From positions 26,814 through 90,813 of the forward strand of contig CAZONI010000007.1 of the NCBI GenBank assembly GCA_964581175.1: DNA of 64,000 nucleotides, written 5' to 3'. The position numbers were made by a program, and so were the translations under genes. Shown piece after piece: positions 24,968-32,703 of this stretch. Origin of the DNA: B46-G9 sp964581175. GTDB taxonomy: Bacteria; Desulfobacterota; DSM-4660; Desulfatiglandales; Desulfatiglandaceae. Positions within the stretch are counted from its first letter, which is position 1; each line of letters starts with the position of its first letter. Below the pieces are notes generated by a model. The model was not told the DNA's origin and searched no databases. It worked only from the letters and a program-made list of their open reading frames with translations.

Positions 24968-26404
24968 ATGGCTGCATGGTTTAAAAAATATGTGAATCTG
25001 CAATATAAGCTCAATTTTTTCATTTATCTCGGGATATGCATATTATTATTAAATTTTCCCGTGCTCTACCTGGGGGTAACCAACGTGAATCAGGGCATCC
25101 GGGATCTTGAGCTGACGGAGGACTTGTATAACACAATTCTGGAGATGAGGAGGTATGAGAAAAATTTTTTACTGTATCACAGCGAGGAAGCCCTTGAATC
25201 CACCAAATACTACCTTGACCTGGCAACAAAATCATTTTCCAAGAAATTGAGCTACTCGGAAAAATCCCGTTCCCGGATAGGAAGCACTGAGCTGGAAAGA
25301 GGGCTCAAAGAATATGCCGCACTCGACATGCTGAACGGCACTCAGGCGGGTAACAGTCCCGGCAAAGCCGCACAGGAAGAGATCAGGTCTGTGGGGAAAC
25401 GGTTGGTGGATGCTGCACAAATCCTGTTGAAAGCTGAAAGAGGACATATCGCCAATGAAGCAAAAAATGCCTTGAGATGGCCGCTTGTTTTCATGGGAGC
25501 AATGTTTTTCCTGTTCGTGACGGGGGCAAGATTGATCATCAAGAAGGTTGTCAGGCCGCTTGCCAAGATAGAAAGGGCCACAGAAAAGGTCGCCTTGGGC
25601 GATTTCAGCCCGATTTCCCACATGGGCAGCGATGAGAGCCAGGTGGATCATCTGATTATCGCCTTTAATCGAATGGCAAAAGAGCTCGAAGCCAGGGAGG
25701 AACAGATTATCCATTCCAGAAAAGTCGCCTCCCTGGGAACCCTCGTTTCCGGAGTTGCCCATGAATTGAACAACCCCATCAATAACATTGTGCTGACAGT
25801 GGACTCACTCGTCGGCAAGAGAAAAATCTCCGAACAAAGGCGGTCCATGTTGTTGGACGACATCCTCACCCAGGCGCTTCGGGCAAGCGAGATTGTAAAG
25901 AATCTCCTTGAGTTCTCCCGGGCCGAGATATCCAGCTATAACCAATTGGATTTGGCGATCCTTTTGAGGGAGACTATCCAGATCGCCAGGAATCACATGA
26001 CCTTGTCAAAGGTGCATCTGCATGATGAGATTTCCGCTGAGTTGCCCAAAATCAACGGAAATCATCAAGGGTTGCAACAGGTATTTCTGAACCTCATCAC
26101 CAATGCCGTTCAAGCGATGCCTGGAGGCGGTGATCTCACGGTTCACACCAGTCTGGAAAATGACAACAAGATAAGAGTGCTGGTGCAGGATAGCGGTTCG
26201 GGGATTTCGGAAGAACACTTGCCTCACATTTTCGATCCTTTTTTTACCACAAAGGATGTGGGCAAGGGAACGGGGTTGGGTCTATCGGTCAGTTACGGGA
26301 TTATCAAGAAACATGGCGGACAGATCACCGTGAAAAGCGAGCCTGGAAAAGGGACCACTTTTACCGTCGTTCTGCCGGCTTCCAACAAAGTGACAAGCCA
26401 ATGA
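24968..26404 (+). CDS. Membrane sensor histidine kinase
   Basis: A 478-residue membrane kinase with the same plan as the other two in the cluster. Helix 1 about 15-37, periplasmic helical sensor with ILEMRRYEKNFLLYH at 57-71, helix 2 about 174-193, HAMP about 195-248, acceptor His265 in VAHELNNPINN, HATPase with DSGSGISEEH and GTGLGLSVSYGI. The periplasmic part is about 135 residues, the size of a small helical bundle. It precedes the second TauE/SafE gene by 111 bases. The lone receiver at 23422 or 30800 may be its partner. Confidence 0.93.
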   Translation: MAAWFKKYVNLQYKLNFFIYLGICILLLNFPVLYLGVTNVNQGIRDLELTEDLYNTILEMRRYEKNFLLYHSEEALESTKYYLDLATKSFSKKLSYSEKSRSRIGSTELERGLKEYAALDMLNGTQAGNSPGKAAQEEIRSVGKRLVDAAQILLKAERGHIANEAKNALRWPLVFMGAMFFLFVTGARLIIKKVVRPLAKIERATEKVALGDFSPISHMGSDESQVDHLIIAFNRMAKELEAREEQIIHSRKVASLGTLVSGVAHELNNPINNIVLTVDSLVGKRKISEQRRSMLLDDILTQALRASEIVKNLLEFSRAEISSYNQLDLAILLRETIQIARNHMTLSKVHLHDEISAELPKINGNHQGLQQVFLNLITNAVQAMPGGGDLTVHTSLENDNKIRVLVQDSGSGISEEHLPHIFDPFFTTKDVGKGTGLGLSVSYGIIKKHGGQITVKSEPGKGTTFTVVLPASNKVTSQ

Positions 26405-26515
26405 CACCTTAATTGAACAGGCGACAGAATTACCGTTAGTGCTCTACTCTCTTGCACGAGTGATTTTTCCACTATTGCTGTTTATGACCTTAAGATTTGA
26501 ATGAAAGGAGTTGAC

Positions 26516-27445
26516 ATGTCGTGGTTCATCTATTTACCTATTGCGCATCATAGCGTTCTCTTACCGGTAATTGTCGGCCTGGGATTTCTGGTCGGATTGC
26601 TGTCGGGCCTGTTTGGAGTAGGAGGTGGTTTCCTCATGACGCCGTTGCTTATTATGATCGGAATTCCTCCAACCGTCGCCGCAGCATCAGATTCCAACCA
26701 GATTGTGGCCGCATCCGCCTCAGGAACGTATGCCCATTACAGATTGGGGAATGTTGATGTAAAAATGGGCCTTATTTTGCTGATAGGAGGTGTTATCGGG
26801 GGCACTGGAGGAGTTCAGATCATCAAGCTTCTCCGCCAGTTGGGAAATGCCGATTTTCTTATTCAACTTACCTACGTCATAATGCTGGGCGGCGTTGGCA
26901 GTTACATGTTCCTGGAAAGCCTGCAAGGCCTGCGCTCGACAGAAGCAAAGGCCGGCACACCAGTCAGCAAGAAAGAATCTGCCTATGCGCGTGTGATACG
27001 CCGCCTTCCTTTCAAAACAAACTTTGACAAATCAGGGATCAACATCTCCCTGATCGTCCCTCTTGTTCTCGGAGGATTCGTGGGAATACTGGCCGCCATC
27101 ATGGGCGTGGGCGGAGGCTTCATCATGGTCCCGGTGATGGTGTATCTCTTGAGAATGCCCATGCACGTTGTTATCGGAACCAGCCTGTTTCAAATACTCT
27201 TTACCTGTATAAATGTGACAATCATGCAGGCCCACAGCAATCACACCGTGGATTTTGTCCTGGCCCTGTTACTCCTTATCGGCTCAACCCTGGGAGCTCA
27301 ATTCGGCGCCAAGATAAGCAGGAAGCTGAAAGGCGAGCAATTGAAAATTTTATTGGCCTCCCTGGTTCTCGTGGTTATGGTCAAGATGCTCATTGGCCTT
27401 TTGCTGCAACCCCATATTCTGTTATCATACTATGGAGGTGACTAG
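26516..27445 (+). CDS. TauE/SafE-family anion permease, second copy
   Basis: A 309-residue TauE/SafE-type membrane protein. Signatures: GLLSGLFGVGGGFLMTPLLI in the first half and GILAAIMGVGGGFIMVPVMV in the second, the classic internal repeat. About eight or nine helices. ATG 26516 is chosen because AAAGGAG lies just upstream; an earlier ATG at 26501 lacks a site. The TIGR02186-like gene starts three bases after its stop, so the two are surely one unit. It is clearly different from the first copy at 22247, so probably a different substrate or direction. Confidence 0.92.
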   Translation: MSWFIYLPIAHHSVLLPVIVGLGFLVGLLSGLFGVGGGFLMTPLLIMIGIPPTVAAASDSNQIVAASASGTYAHYRLGNVDVKMGLILLIGGVIGGTGGVQIIKLLRQLGNADFLIQLTYVIMLGGVGSYMFLESLQGLRSTEAKAGTPVSKKESAYARVIRRLPFKTNFDKSGINISLIVPLVLGGFVGILAAIMGVGGGFIMVPVMVYLLRMPMHVVIGTSLFQILFTCINVTIMQAHSNHTVDFVLALLLLIGSTLGAQFGAKISRKLKGEQLKILLASLVLVVMVKMLIGLLLQPHILLSYYGGD

Positions 27446-27448
27446 AAG

Positions 27449-28213
27449 ATGCAGTTGAGAAAACCGCTCCTGGTGCTGCTGAGCACCGTAGTGCTCCTCG
27501 TTGGCGCCGGGCCCGCGTCGTCCGCACAGACACCTGCTCTTGGGATAAATCCTGCGCATCTGGATATCGGCACTTTTTTTTCCGGGCGCCGCATATCCCT
27601 GTCGGGGTCGATTCCCTCCGACCGGGACATGGTCATTGAAATCAAGGGGCCGGACGAAAAAGGCGCATTCAATATGAAAGGTCGGGTCGGGCCATTTTGG
27701 ATGAATCGGGGAAAGGTCGAATTGGAGAAGGCCCCTTTCTTATACATGTTGCTCCTCCCCGAAGGAAAAGAATGGCACGCCTCGTTGTCTTCATTGGGTC
27801 TCGGAATCGAACAACTGAAGCAAACGCTGGTCATCAAGCCTCATAACGCGAACCTTGATGTTGTTTTCCCGAGATTCGTCCAACTCAAACAGTCCGAGCA
27901 TCTCTACGGGGAACTGCAGGACGCCGTACGGTATTCCCAGCCGACAGGAGGAATGAAGCATTTTGACGCGAAATTCTATTTCCCCTCAAGCACCGTTGCC
28001 GGGGAATACAGGATCTTAAACAGACTTTTTCATAACGGCAAGGTGGAAGAGACTACCGTCCGCAGCTTTACAGTGGAGGAAGTGGGTTTCATCAAAGCCG
28101 TCCGCGAACTTGCATATGACAGAGGTCTTATCTACGGCATACTGTGCGTCCTTATTGCACTGTTTGTCGGGGCTGTTATCGGGTTGCTCTTCAGGCGTAC
28201 AGAGGCCCATTGA
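27449..28213 (+). CDS. TIGR02186-like (Alph_Pro_TM) membrane-anchored periplasmic protein
   Basis: A 254-residue protein with a signal peptide (about 1-26, ending PASSAQ), a beta-rich periplasmic body and one C-terminal helix (about 224-245, LIYGILCVLIALFVGAVIGLL). Wording such as FFSGRRISLSGSIPSDRDMVIEI and the domain plan fit the TIGR02186 family, which is known to sit next to TauE/SafE permeases. Partner or assembly factor of the permease encoded three bases upstream is the likeliest role. Its TGA overlaps the ATG of the next gene (TGATG). Confidence 0.82.
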   Translation: MQLRKPLLVLLSTVVLLVGAGPASSAQTPALGINPAHLDIGTFFSGRRISLSGSIPSDRDMVIEIKGPDEKGAFNMKGRVGPFWMNRGKVELEKAPFLYMLLLPEGKEWHASLSSLGLGIEQLKQTLVIKPHNANLDVVFPRFVQLKQSEHLYGELQDAVRYSQPTGGMKHFDAKFYFPSSTVAGEYRILNRLFHNGKVEETTVRSFTVEEVGFIKAVRELAYDRGLIYGILCVLIALFVGAVIGLLFRRTEAH

Positions 28214-30831
28214 TGCTATACCTTGGTAACGCACTTGCGGCATTGAAAAACCTCCTTCTGAGGGAAAAAGAAAACCAGGTCCCTTTTTCCGATCTGTTCG
28301 TCTGGTTTCAAAACATACTGAAAAAGAACAATGCCGCAATGGAGCTCATCGCAGACATGGGCGGAAAAATGGGAGGAGAGTTTATATTTGATAGGAAATA
28401 CCTGTCCGACAGTGTCAAAAAATTACAAGAGCTTGTTCGAAGCAGTGCTTATGACCTGAACTACATTACGGATAATCAGTACCTGGAACTGTACGGCGTT
28501 ATTGAAGACCTGGCAAAAAAGCTGGAAATTGAACTATCAGGAAAGATGGTGATTCACGGGGCCAAGAGAATATATGCCTTGAACGAAATAGAAGATGGAA
28601 TGGAGGACCTGGTCGGGTTTAAGACCTACAACCTGTCCAGGATCTTGAATCTCTCAGGAGTCAATATACCTGACAGCTTCGCCGTTACCGTCGGCGGCTT
28701 CAGAGATTACATGGCATACAACAACCTCTTCGAAAAAATAGAAGGCTCTATTGAAGAATGCAGGAATGGACAGAGATCTGTCGAGTCGGTCTCCAATTCC
28801 ATTCAGCTCATGATACTCGGAGGAGAGATCCCTCCCGAACTCAGACGTCAGATCCTTGCTGCTGCAGAACGGATTTCTCAGGGGAAACCGGGGAGCTGCT
28901 ATTTCGCAATTCGCAGCAGCGGTGTAGGTGAAGATGGAGACCTGAGTTTTGCCGGACTTCACGATTCATTTCTGAACGTCCAATTTGATGAACTGTTATC
29001 CAATTATAAGAAAGTACTGGCAAGCCTGTACAACCAGGCCGGCCTGGAGTACCGACTGAGGATGAATATCCTATCCCTGGAAATGGCCATGCCGGTACTC
29101 TACCAGAAAATGATAGACAGTCGTGTAGCCGGCGTCCTATTTACGCTCGACCCCAACAGGCCCGACCGACCGGAAAGCCTCCTGAGCGGGACCTGGGGAT
29201 CCGGGAAAGTCGTCGTGGAGGGAGATGAAGGGGTGGAGACATTCCGCATCTCTCGCAGTCCTCCTTATCCTGTCGTAGAACAACAGACAAACTCAACGCC
29301 CCACATGCCGGGTTCTCTTCACACAGGCCCTTCAGAGAAGGGCTCGGATGAACCCAATGCCGGACCTTGTCTCACCTCGAAGGAGGTCCCCCCGATAATG
29401 GATGTGGGTCTCATCCTGGAAAGATACTTCAAGAGACCCCTGGACGTGGAATGGAGCATTGATGAAGGTGGACAACTTTGGATACTTCAGGCGAGGCAGC
29501 TTCACATACCCCGTCAAAAACGGATGGAATACACCGAACTGAAGGGGGCTACGGAAGGACACCGTGTTCTTTTCAAGGACAGGGGGATGATCGCGTATCG
29601 CGGTATCGGCGCGGGTCCGGTGTGGGTCGTAGACAATGACCATGACCTCACCCACTTCCCCAGAGGGGGAGTCCTGGTCTCCCACTATGCTCCTCCCTCA
29701 TTGGCAAAGGTCATACCCCGGGCCAGCGCGATCATCACGGACGTTGGGGCCGTAACCGGCCACATGGCCACAGTCGCCCGGGAATTCAGGGTCCCCACCA
29801 TTGTGGGGACCGATGTTGCGACCCGGCTGCTGGCTGCGAACCAGGAGGTAACCGTAGATACCGAAAGAAACATCGTCTATGAAGGCCTCATTCAGGAGCT
29901 CATTCGCCACCAACTGCTTGACGGACCCAGCTTTGAAATGACCCGTGAGTTCCAATTGCTGCGGAGATTACTCAAGAAGATCGCCCCTCTCTCCTTGACG
30001 GACCCTGATGATCCCGGCTTTGCCCCCAAGGGCTGTCAGACCTTTCATGATGTCATGCGATTTGTTCACGAGAAGGCCTTTCGGGCCCTGGTACAGGCCG
30101 GAAAAGATTCTCGATCTTTTCTGCGACGGGGAGGGAAGAGGCTGAGATCCCGGCTCCCTTTGGACCTTGTACTGATTGATATTGGGGGCGGGCTGGCGGA
30201 GGGGACCGACAAAGACATCTATGTGGATCCCGATCAGATCACCTCCTTGCCCATGAAAGCAATCTGGAAGGGACTGAGTTCGCCTGATTCCTGGAACACG
30301 GAACCGATTCCGGTGGATTTGAAAGGCCTCATGTCCAGCCTCACGAGAACACAGAGTGCGGAGGTGATGGGAAATACCTTGCCCAGTGTCAACCTGGCGG
30401 TCCTGGGTTCAAACTATGTGAACCTGAGCCTTCCCTTGGGCTATCATTTCACGGCTGTGGATGCCGCCATTGGATCTTCCCCTGAAAACAATAACATCTC
30501 TTTCCGTTTTGTCGGGGGAGTGACGGACATAACACGCCGGTCAAGAAGAGCCGCCCTGCTGGCGACTATCCTGGAAAAGGCCGGCTTCAAGGTAAAGATG
30601 AACGGGGATCTTGTCATTGCACGGGCGATTAATCTGTCGGAAGAGCTTATGATGGAGCAACTCTATCTCATCGGAAAACTGATCGGTTTTGCAAGACAAC
30701 TCGACGTCCTCCTGAAGAATGATGAGGATGTGGGCTACTACTTTCAAAAGTTCAGGGAACAAGCGGAAAAACCTGTCGAAAGATATGAAGGAGGAAAAAA
30801 TGGAGAAGACGACAGTCTGTATTCTGGATGA
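28213..30831 (+). CDS. PEP synthase-like protein: ATP-grasp plus phosphohistidine domain, no PEP barrel
   Basis: An 872-residue protein. About 1-130: helical, no family seen. About 131-420: PPDK-type ATP-binding domain (LVGFKTYNLSRIL, FAIRSSGVGEDGDLSFAG near 231, GVLFTLDPNRPD, VEWSIDEGGQLWILQARQ). About 470-560: PEP-utiliser swivelling domain with the phospho-acceptor His at about 515 in TGHMATVAREF. The PEP/pyruvate TIM barrel expected next is absent; instead about 280 residues of unknown type follow, including NYVNLSLPLGYHFTAVDA. Such a protein could pass phosphate from ATP to an unknown acceptor. ATG 28213 overlaps the previous stop; the last 32 bases overlap the next gene. Confidence 0.82.
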   Translation: MLYLGNALAALKNLLLREKENQVPFSDLFVWFQNILKKNNAAMELIADMGGKMGGEFIFDRKYLSDSVKKLQELVRSSAYDLNYITDNQYLELYGVIEDLAKKLEIELSGKMVIHGAKRIYALNEIEDGMEDLVGFKTYNLSRILNLSGVNIPDSFAVTVGGFRDYMAYNNLFEKIEGSIEECRNGQRSVESVSNSIQLMILGGEIPPELRRQILAAAERISQGKPGSCYFAIRSSGVGEDGDLSFAGLHDSFLNVQFDELLSNYKKVLASLYNQAGLEYRLRMNILSLEMAMPVLYQKMIDSRVAGVLFTLDPNRPDRPESLLSGTWGSGKVVVEGDEGVETFRISRSPPYPVVEQQTNSTPHMPGSLHTGPSEKGSDEPNAGPCLTSKEVPPIMDVGLILERYFKRPLDVEWSIDEGGQLWILQARQLHIPRQKRMEYTELKGATEGHRVLFKDRGMIAYRGIGAGPVWVVDNDHDLTHFPRGGVLVSHYAPPSLAKVIPRASAIITDVGAVTGHMATVAREFRVPTIVGTDVATRLLAANQEVTVDTERNIVYEGLIQELIRHQLLDGPSFEMTREFQLLRRLLKKIAPLSLTDPDDPGFAPKGCQTFHDVMRFVHEKAFRALVQAGKDSRSFLRRGGKRLRSRLPLDLVLIDIGGGLAEGTDKDIYVDPDQITSLPMKAIWKGLSSPDSWNTEPIPVDLKGLMSSLTRTQSAEVMGNTLPSVNLAVLGSNYVNLSLPLGYHFTAVDAAIGSSPENNNISFRFVGGVTDITRRSRRAALLATILEKAGFKVKMNGDLVIARAINLSEELMMEQLYLIGKLIGFARQLDVLLKNDEDVGYYFQKFREQAEKPVERYEGGKNGEDDSLYSG

Positions 30832-31186
30832 TGAAGCAATTGTCGGCGATCGGCTGAAACCGGAACTGGAGGACGACGGCTACGAGGTCGAGGTTTTTAC
30901 CGACAGTGCAAGCGCACTGGCCAGGGTGAACGAAACGTGCTTCGATATCTTTATTACGGACTTGAAGATGGAGGGTGTCGATGGCATGGGTTTCCTGGAG
31001 AGGGTGAAAGAAAAATGCCCTGAAAGCGAGGTGATTGTCATCACAGGCTACGCTACGATGGAAACCGCCAGGGAGTCCCTGATCAAAGGGGCGTACGACT
31101 TTATCGCCAAGCCATTCAGGATCGGAGAAATCAAGGCAGCCGTCAAAAAGGCCAAAAAGAAGGCACGGCGCCGACGCCAGGCTTGA
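30800..31186 (+). CDS. Stand-alone response regulator receiver
   Basis: A 128-residue lone receiver, third paralogue of the set. Acid pocket ILDDEA, acceptor Asp54 in FITDLKM, VITGYA threonine, IAKPF lysine. The tail is very basic (KKAKKKARRRRQA), unlike the other two, and could contact nucleic acid or membrane. ATG 30800 follows GAAGGAGG; the gene starts inside the last codons of the PEP-synthase-like gene, so translation is coupled and the two may act together. Confidence 0.92.
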   Translation: MEKTTVCILDDEAIVGDRLKPELEDDGYEVEVFTDSASALARVNETCFDIFITDLKMEGVDGMGFLERVKEKCPESEVIVITGYATMETARESLIKGAYDFIAKPFRIGEIKAAVKKAKKKARRRRQA

Positions 31187-31217
31187 TACTTTCCTTCTTC
31201 GACAGGTCTTTTCATGC

Positions 31218-31245
31218 TATGCCGGAAGTTATGGAACCCGGCATA
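31218..31245. repeat. Inverted repeat TATGCCGG / CCGGCATA
   Basis: A perfect 8-bp inverted repeat with a 12-base loop lies in the 87-base gap between the receiver and the USP gene. No T-run follows, so it could be an operator or mRNA hairpin rather than a standard terminator. Related CCGG-containing repeats occur at 23866-23915. Confidence 0.45.
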
Positions 31246-31273
31246 ATGTATCGACTATCTTCAGTAAGGCGGA

Positions 31274-32116
31274 ATGAACATGATCAAGGCACTCGTTTCC
31301 TTAAATGCTGATCTCGCTTCGAGTATCGCCCTCAGGTACGCCTGTCAGTTGGCAAAATTGACGGGCATGCTTCTGCAAACCATGCATGTGGTGGAACCCG
31401 AACAGGAAGGGCAAAGCCCCGGCACGGGATGGGTCCGCCGAACCTGGGAAAAGGGGTTGCTGCAGACAGCCCAAATCGAGATCTCCCGTCTTCTCAATGC
31501 CGAGAGGGCCGCCTGTCCCACGTTGGGTGTTCCCAGGATGTCCATCGGCGTCCGTGAGGATGAGCTTCTCCGTGAGCTGGAAGACGAATCTTATGACCTT
31601 TTCGTTGAAGGGGTCTTACATTCCTTTGACTCAACCTCTTTCCATAAGAAGATTCGATCCAGGCTTTATCGAGAGGCCCCCAGTTCGATCCTTCTGGTGA
31701 AAAACCTTGTGAGCCCAAAGAATGTTGTGCTTTTGTTGGAAGATAAAGTGCCGCTCCGGGCCTTGATCTCATCGTTCCTCAAGATTGTTGAGGGAGCGGA
31801 ATTGGAAGTTGACCTCCTGCACTACAAGTTTCAAAGTGAGGGGAGAACGGACTTCAATATCAAAGGAGGAGACACAGCATCAGCACACCTAAAGGAACCG
31901 GGCAACACACTCGGTTCGGCGGAAAGAATGCTTGCCGCAGAAGGACGGACTGTAAGAGCGAGCCTGCTGGTCCAAGATACCCCGGTGAAGATTGGTGAAC
32001 ATCTGGAGGGCTATTCCCTCGTGGTATCGTTCCTCCCCCGTCAAACGGCCCTGAAGCGACCCTTGCTGGAGCTGTTGGCCCGTGTCCCGTCAGCTATTCT
32101 TCTTTGCCGGGAATAG
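31274..32116 (+). CDS. Two-domain universal stress-like protein
   Basis: A 280-residue protein with a tandem USP plan. First domain about 1-140: KALVSLNADLASSIALRYACQLA, then YDLFVEGVLHSFD and SSILLVKN. Second domain about 148-280: NVVLLLEDKVPLRALISSFL, ending YSLVVSFLPRQ and SAILLCRE. Neither domain has the ATP signature. It is the last gene of the plus-strand cluster. ATG at 31274 or 31280 both possible; AAGGCGG upstream suits either. Confidence 0.75.
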   Translation: MNMIKALVSLNADLASSIALRYACQLAKLTGMLLQTMHVVEPEQEGQSPGTGWVRRTWEKGLLQTAQIEISRLLNAERAACPTLGVPRMSIGVREDELLRELEDESYDLFVEGVLHSFDSTSFHKKIRSRLYREAPSSILLVKNLVSPKNVVLLLEDKVPLRALISSFLKIVEGAELEVDLLHYKFQSEGRTDFNIKGGDTASAHLKEPGNTLGSAERMLAAEGRTVRASLLVQDTPVKIGEHLEGYSLVVSFLPRQTALKRPLLELLARVPSAILLCRE

Positions 32117-32270
32117 AAGCTGATCCGTGACAGACAGGTGCCCTTCTTGAGGCGCCGGCCACTCGGAAAAAGGAGCCTCCCATATCCTCATAACTTGCAC
32201 CTTTCTGAAAGTGCACTTTGACCGGACGAACCGGATGTCTCCTGCCGGCGCCTGCTCTTGCGCGACCCGA

Positions 32271-32477
32271 CTATTCAGGTTTCACGGTCAGGGTTCCCTC
32301 TTTGTTTTTTTCCACCTGCGATCGATCAGGCCATGCGTAGTGATAACCGTTTCCGAGATACAGAGGAATCTGATCCCGGTAATGGGAGCTCTTGAGCTGC
32401 CCTGATTCTCCGGTAGGAAGCACATGAAGGGCATCTTTCATGTCTGAGAGATCGACGATCATCCGCTGGGAAACCAC
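32271..32477 (-). pseudogene. Remnant of a penicillin acylase family gene (C-terminus only)
   Basis: On the minus strand about 66 codons read RMIVDLSDMKDALHVLPTGE, then SGQLKSSHYRDQIPLYL, and end TLTVKPE before a TAG. This matches the C-terminal end of penicillin acylase/amidase (Ntn-hydrolase) proteins, which are 700-800 residues long. Nothing of the signal peptide, alpha chain or catalytic serine remains: upstream the frame hits a TGA within 12 codons and then runs into a degenerate repeat. It is a decayed gene, interrupted or deleted at the repeat. Confidence 0.7.
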
Positions 32478-32500
32478 AGTTTTTCGGCAAGCTCATAACG

Positions 32501-32682
32501 TAATGTCAAATGCCAAAGCCCCAACGTCAAATCAATGTCAAAGCCGAAATGTCAAAAAAGACCTAGTACGTCAATTCTCCTTCATATGGGACGACAGAGA
32601 ACATCCGACGTTTTGTCATTGATGATTTGGCATTTGTCATTCATTTGGAATTTGGATTTTGACATTTGGCATTTAAATGGCC
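32501..32682. repeat. Degenerate ATGTCAAATGCCAAA-type inverted repeat region
   Basis: The left part (32501-32557) repeats words like AATGTCAAATGCCAAA and the right part (about 32610-32682) carries the reverse complements (GACATTTGGCATTT, TTTGGCATTTGTCAT). Together they form an imperfect inverted repeat of about 60 bases per arm around a unique centre. Similar non-coding stretches are common in deltaproteobacterial intergenic DNA. It abuts the acylase remnant and the end of the M48 gene, and may mark an old deletion or insertion. Confidence 0.65.
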
Positions 32683-32703
32683 TTTATCCTATCGTCACTT
32701 AGC

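Noticed and set aside
26451..26470. CTTGCACGAGTGATTTTT before the second TauE gene as a sigma-54 promoter
   Set aside because: It lacks the GG of the -24 element and the GC of the -12 element.
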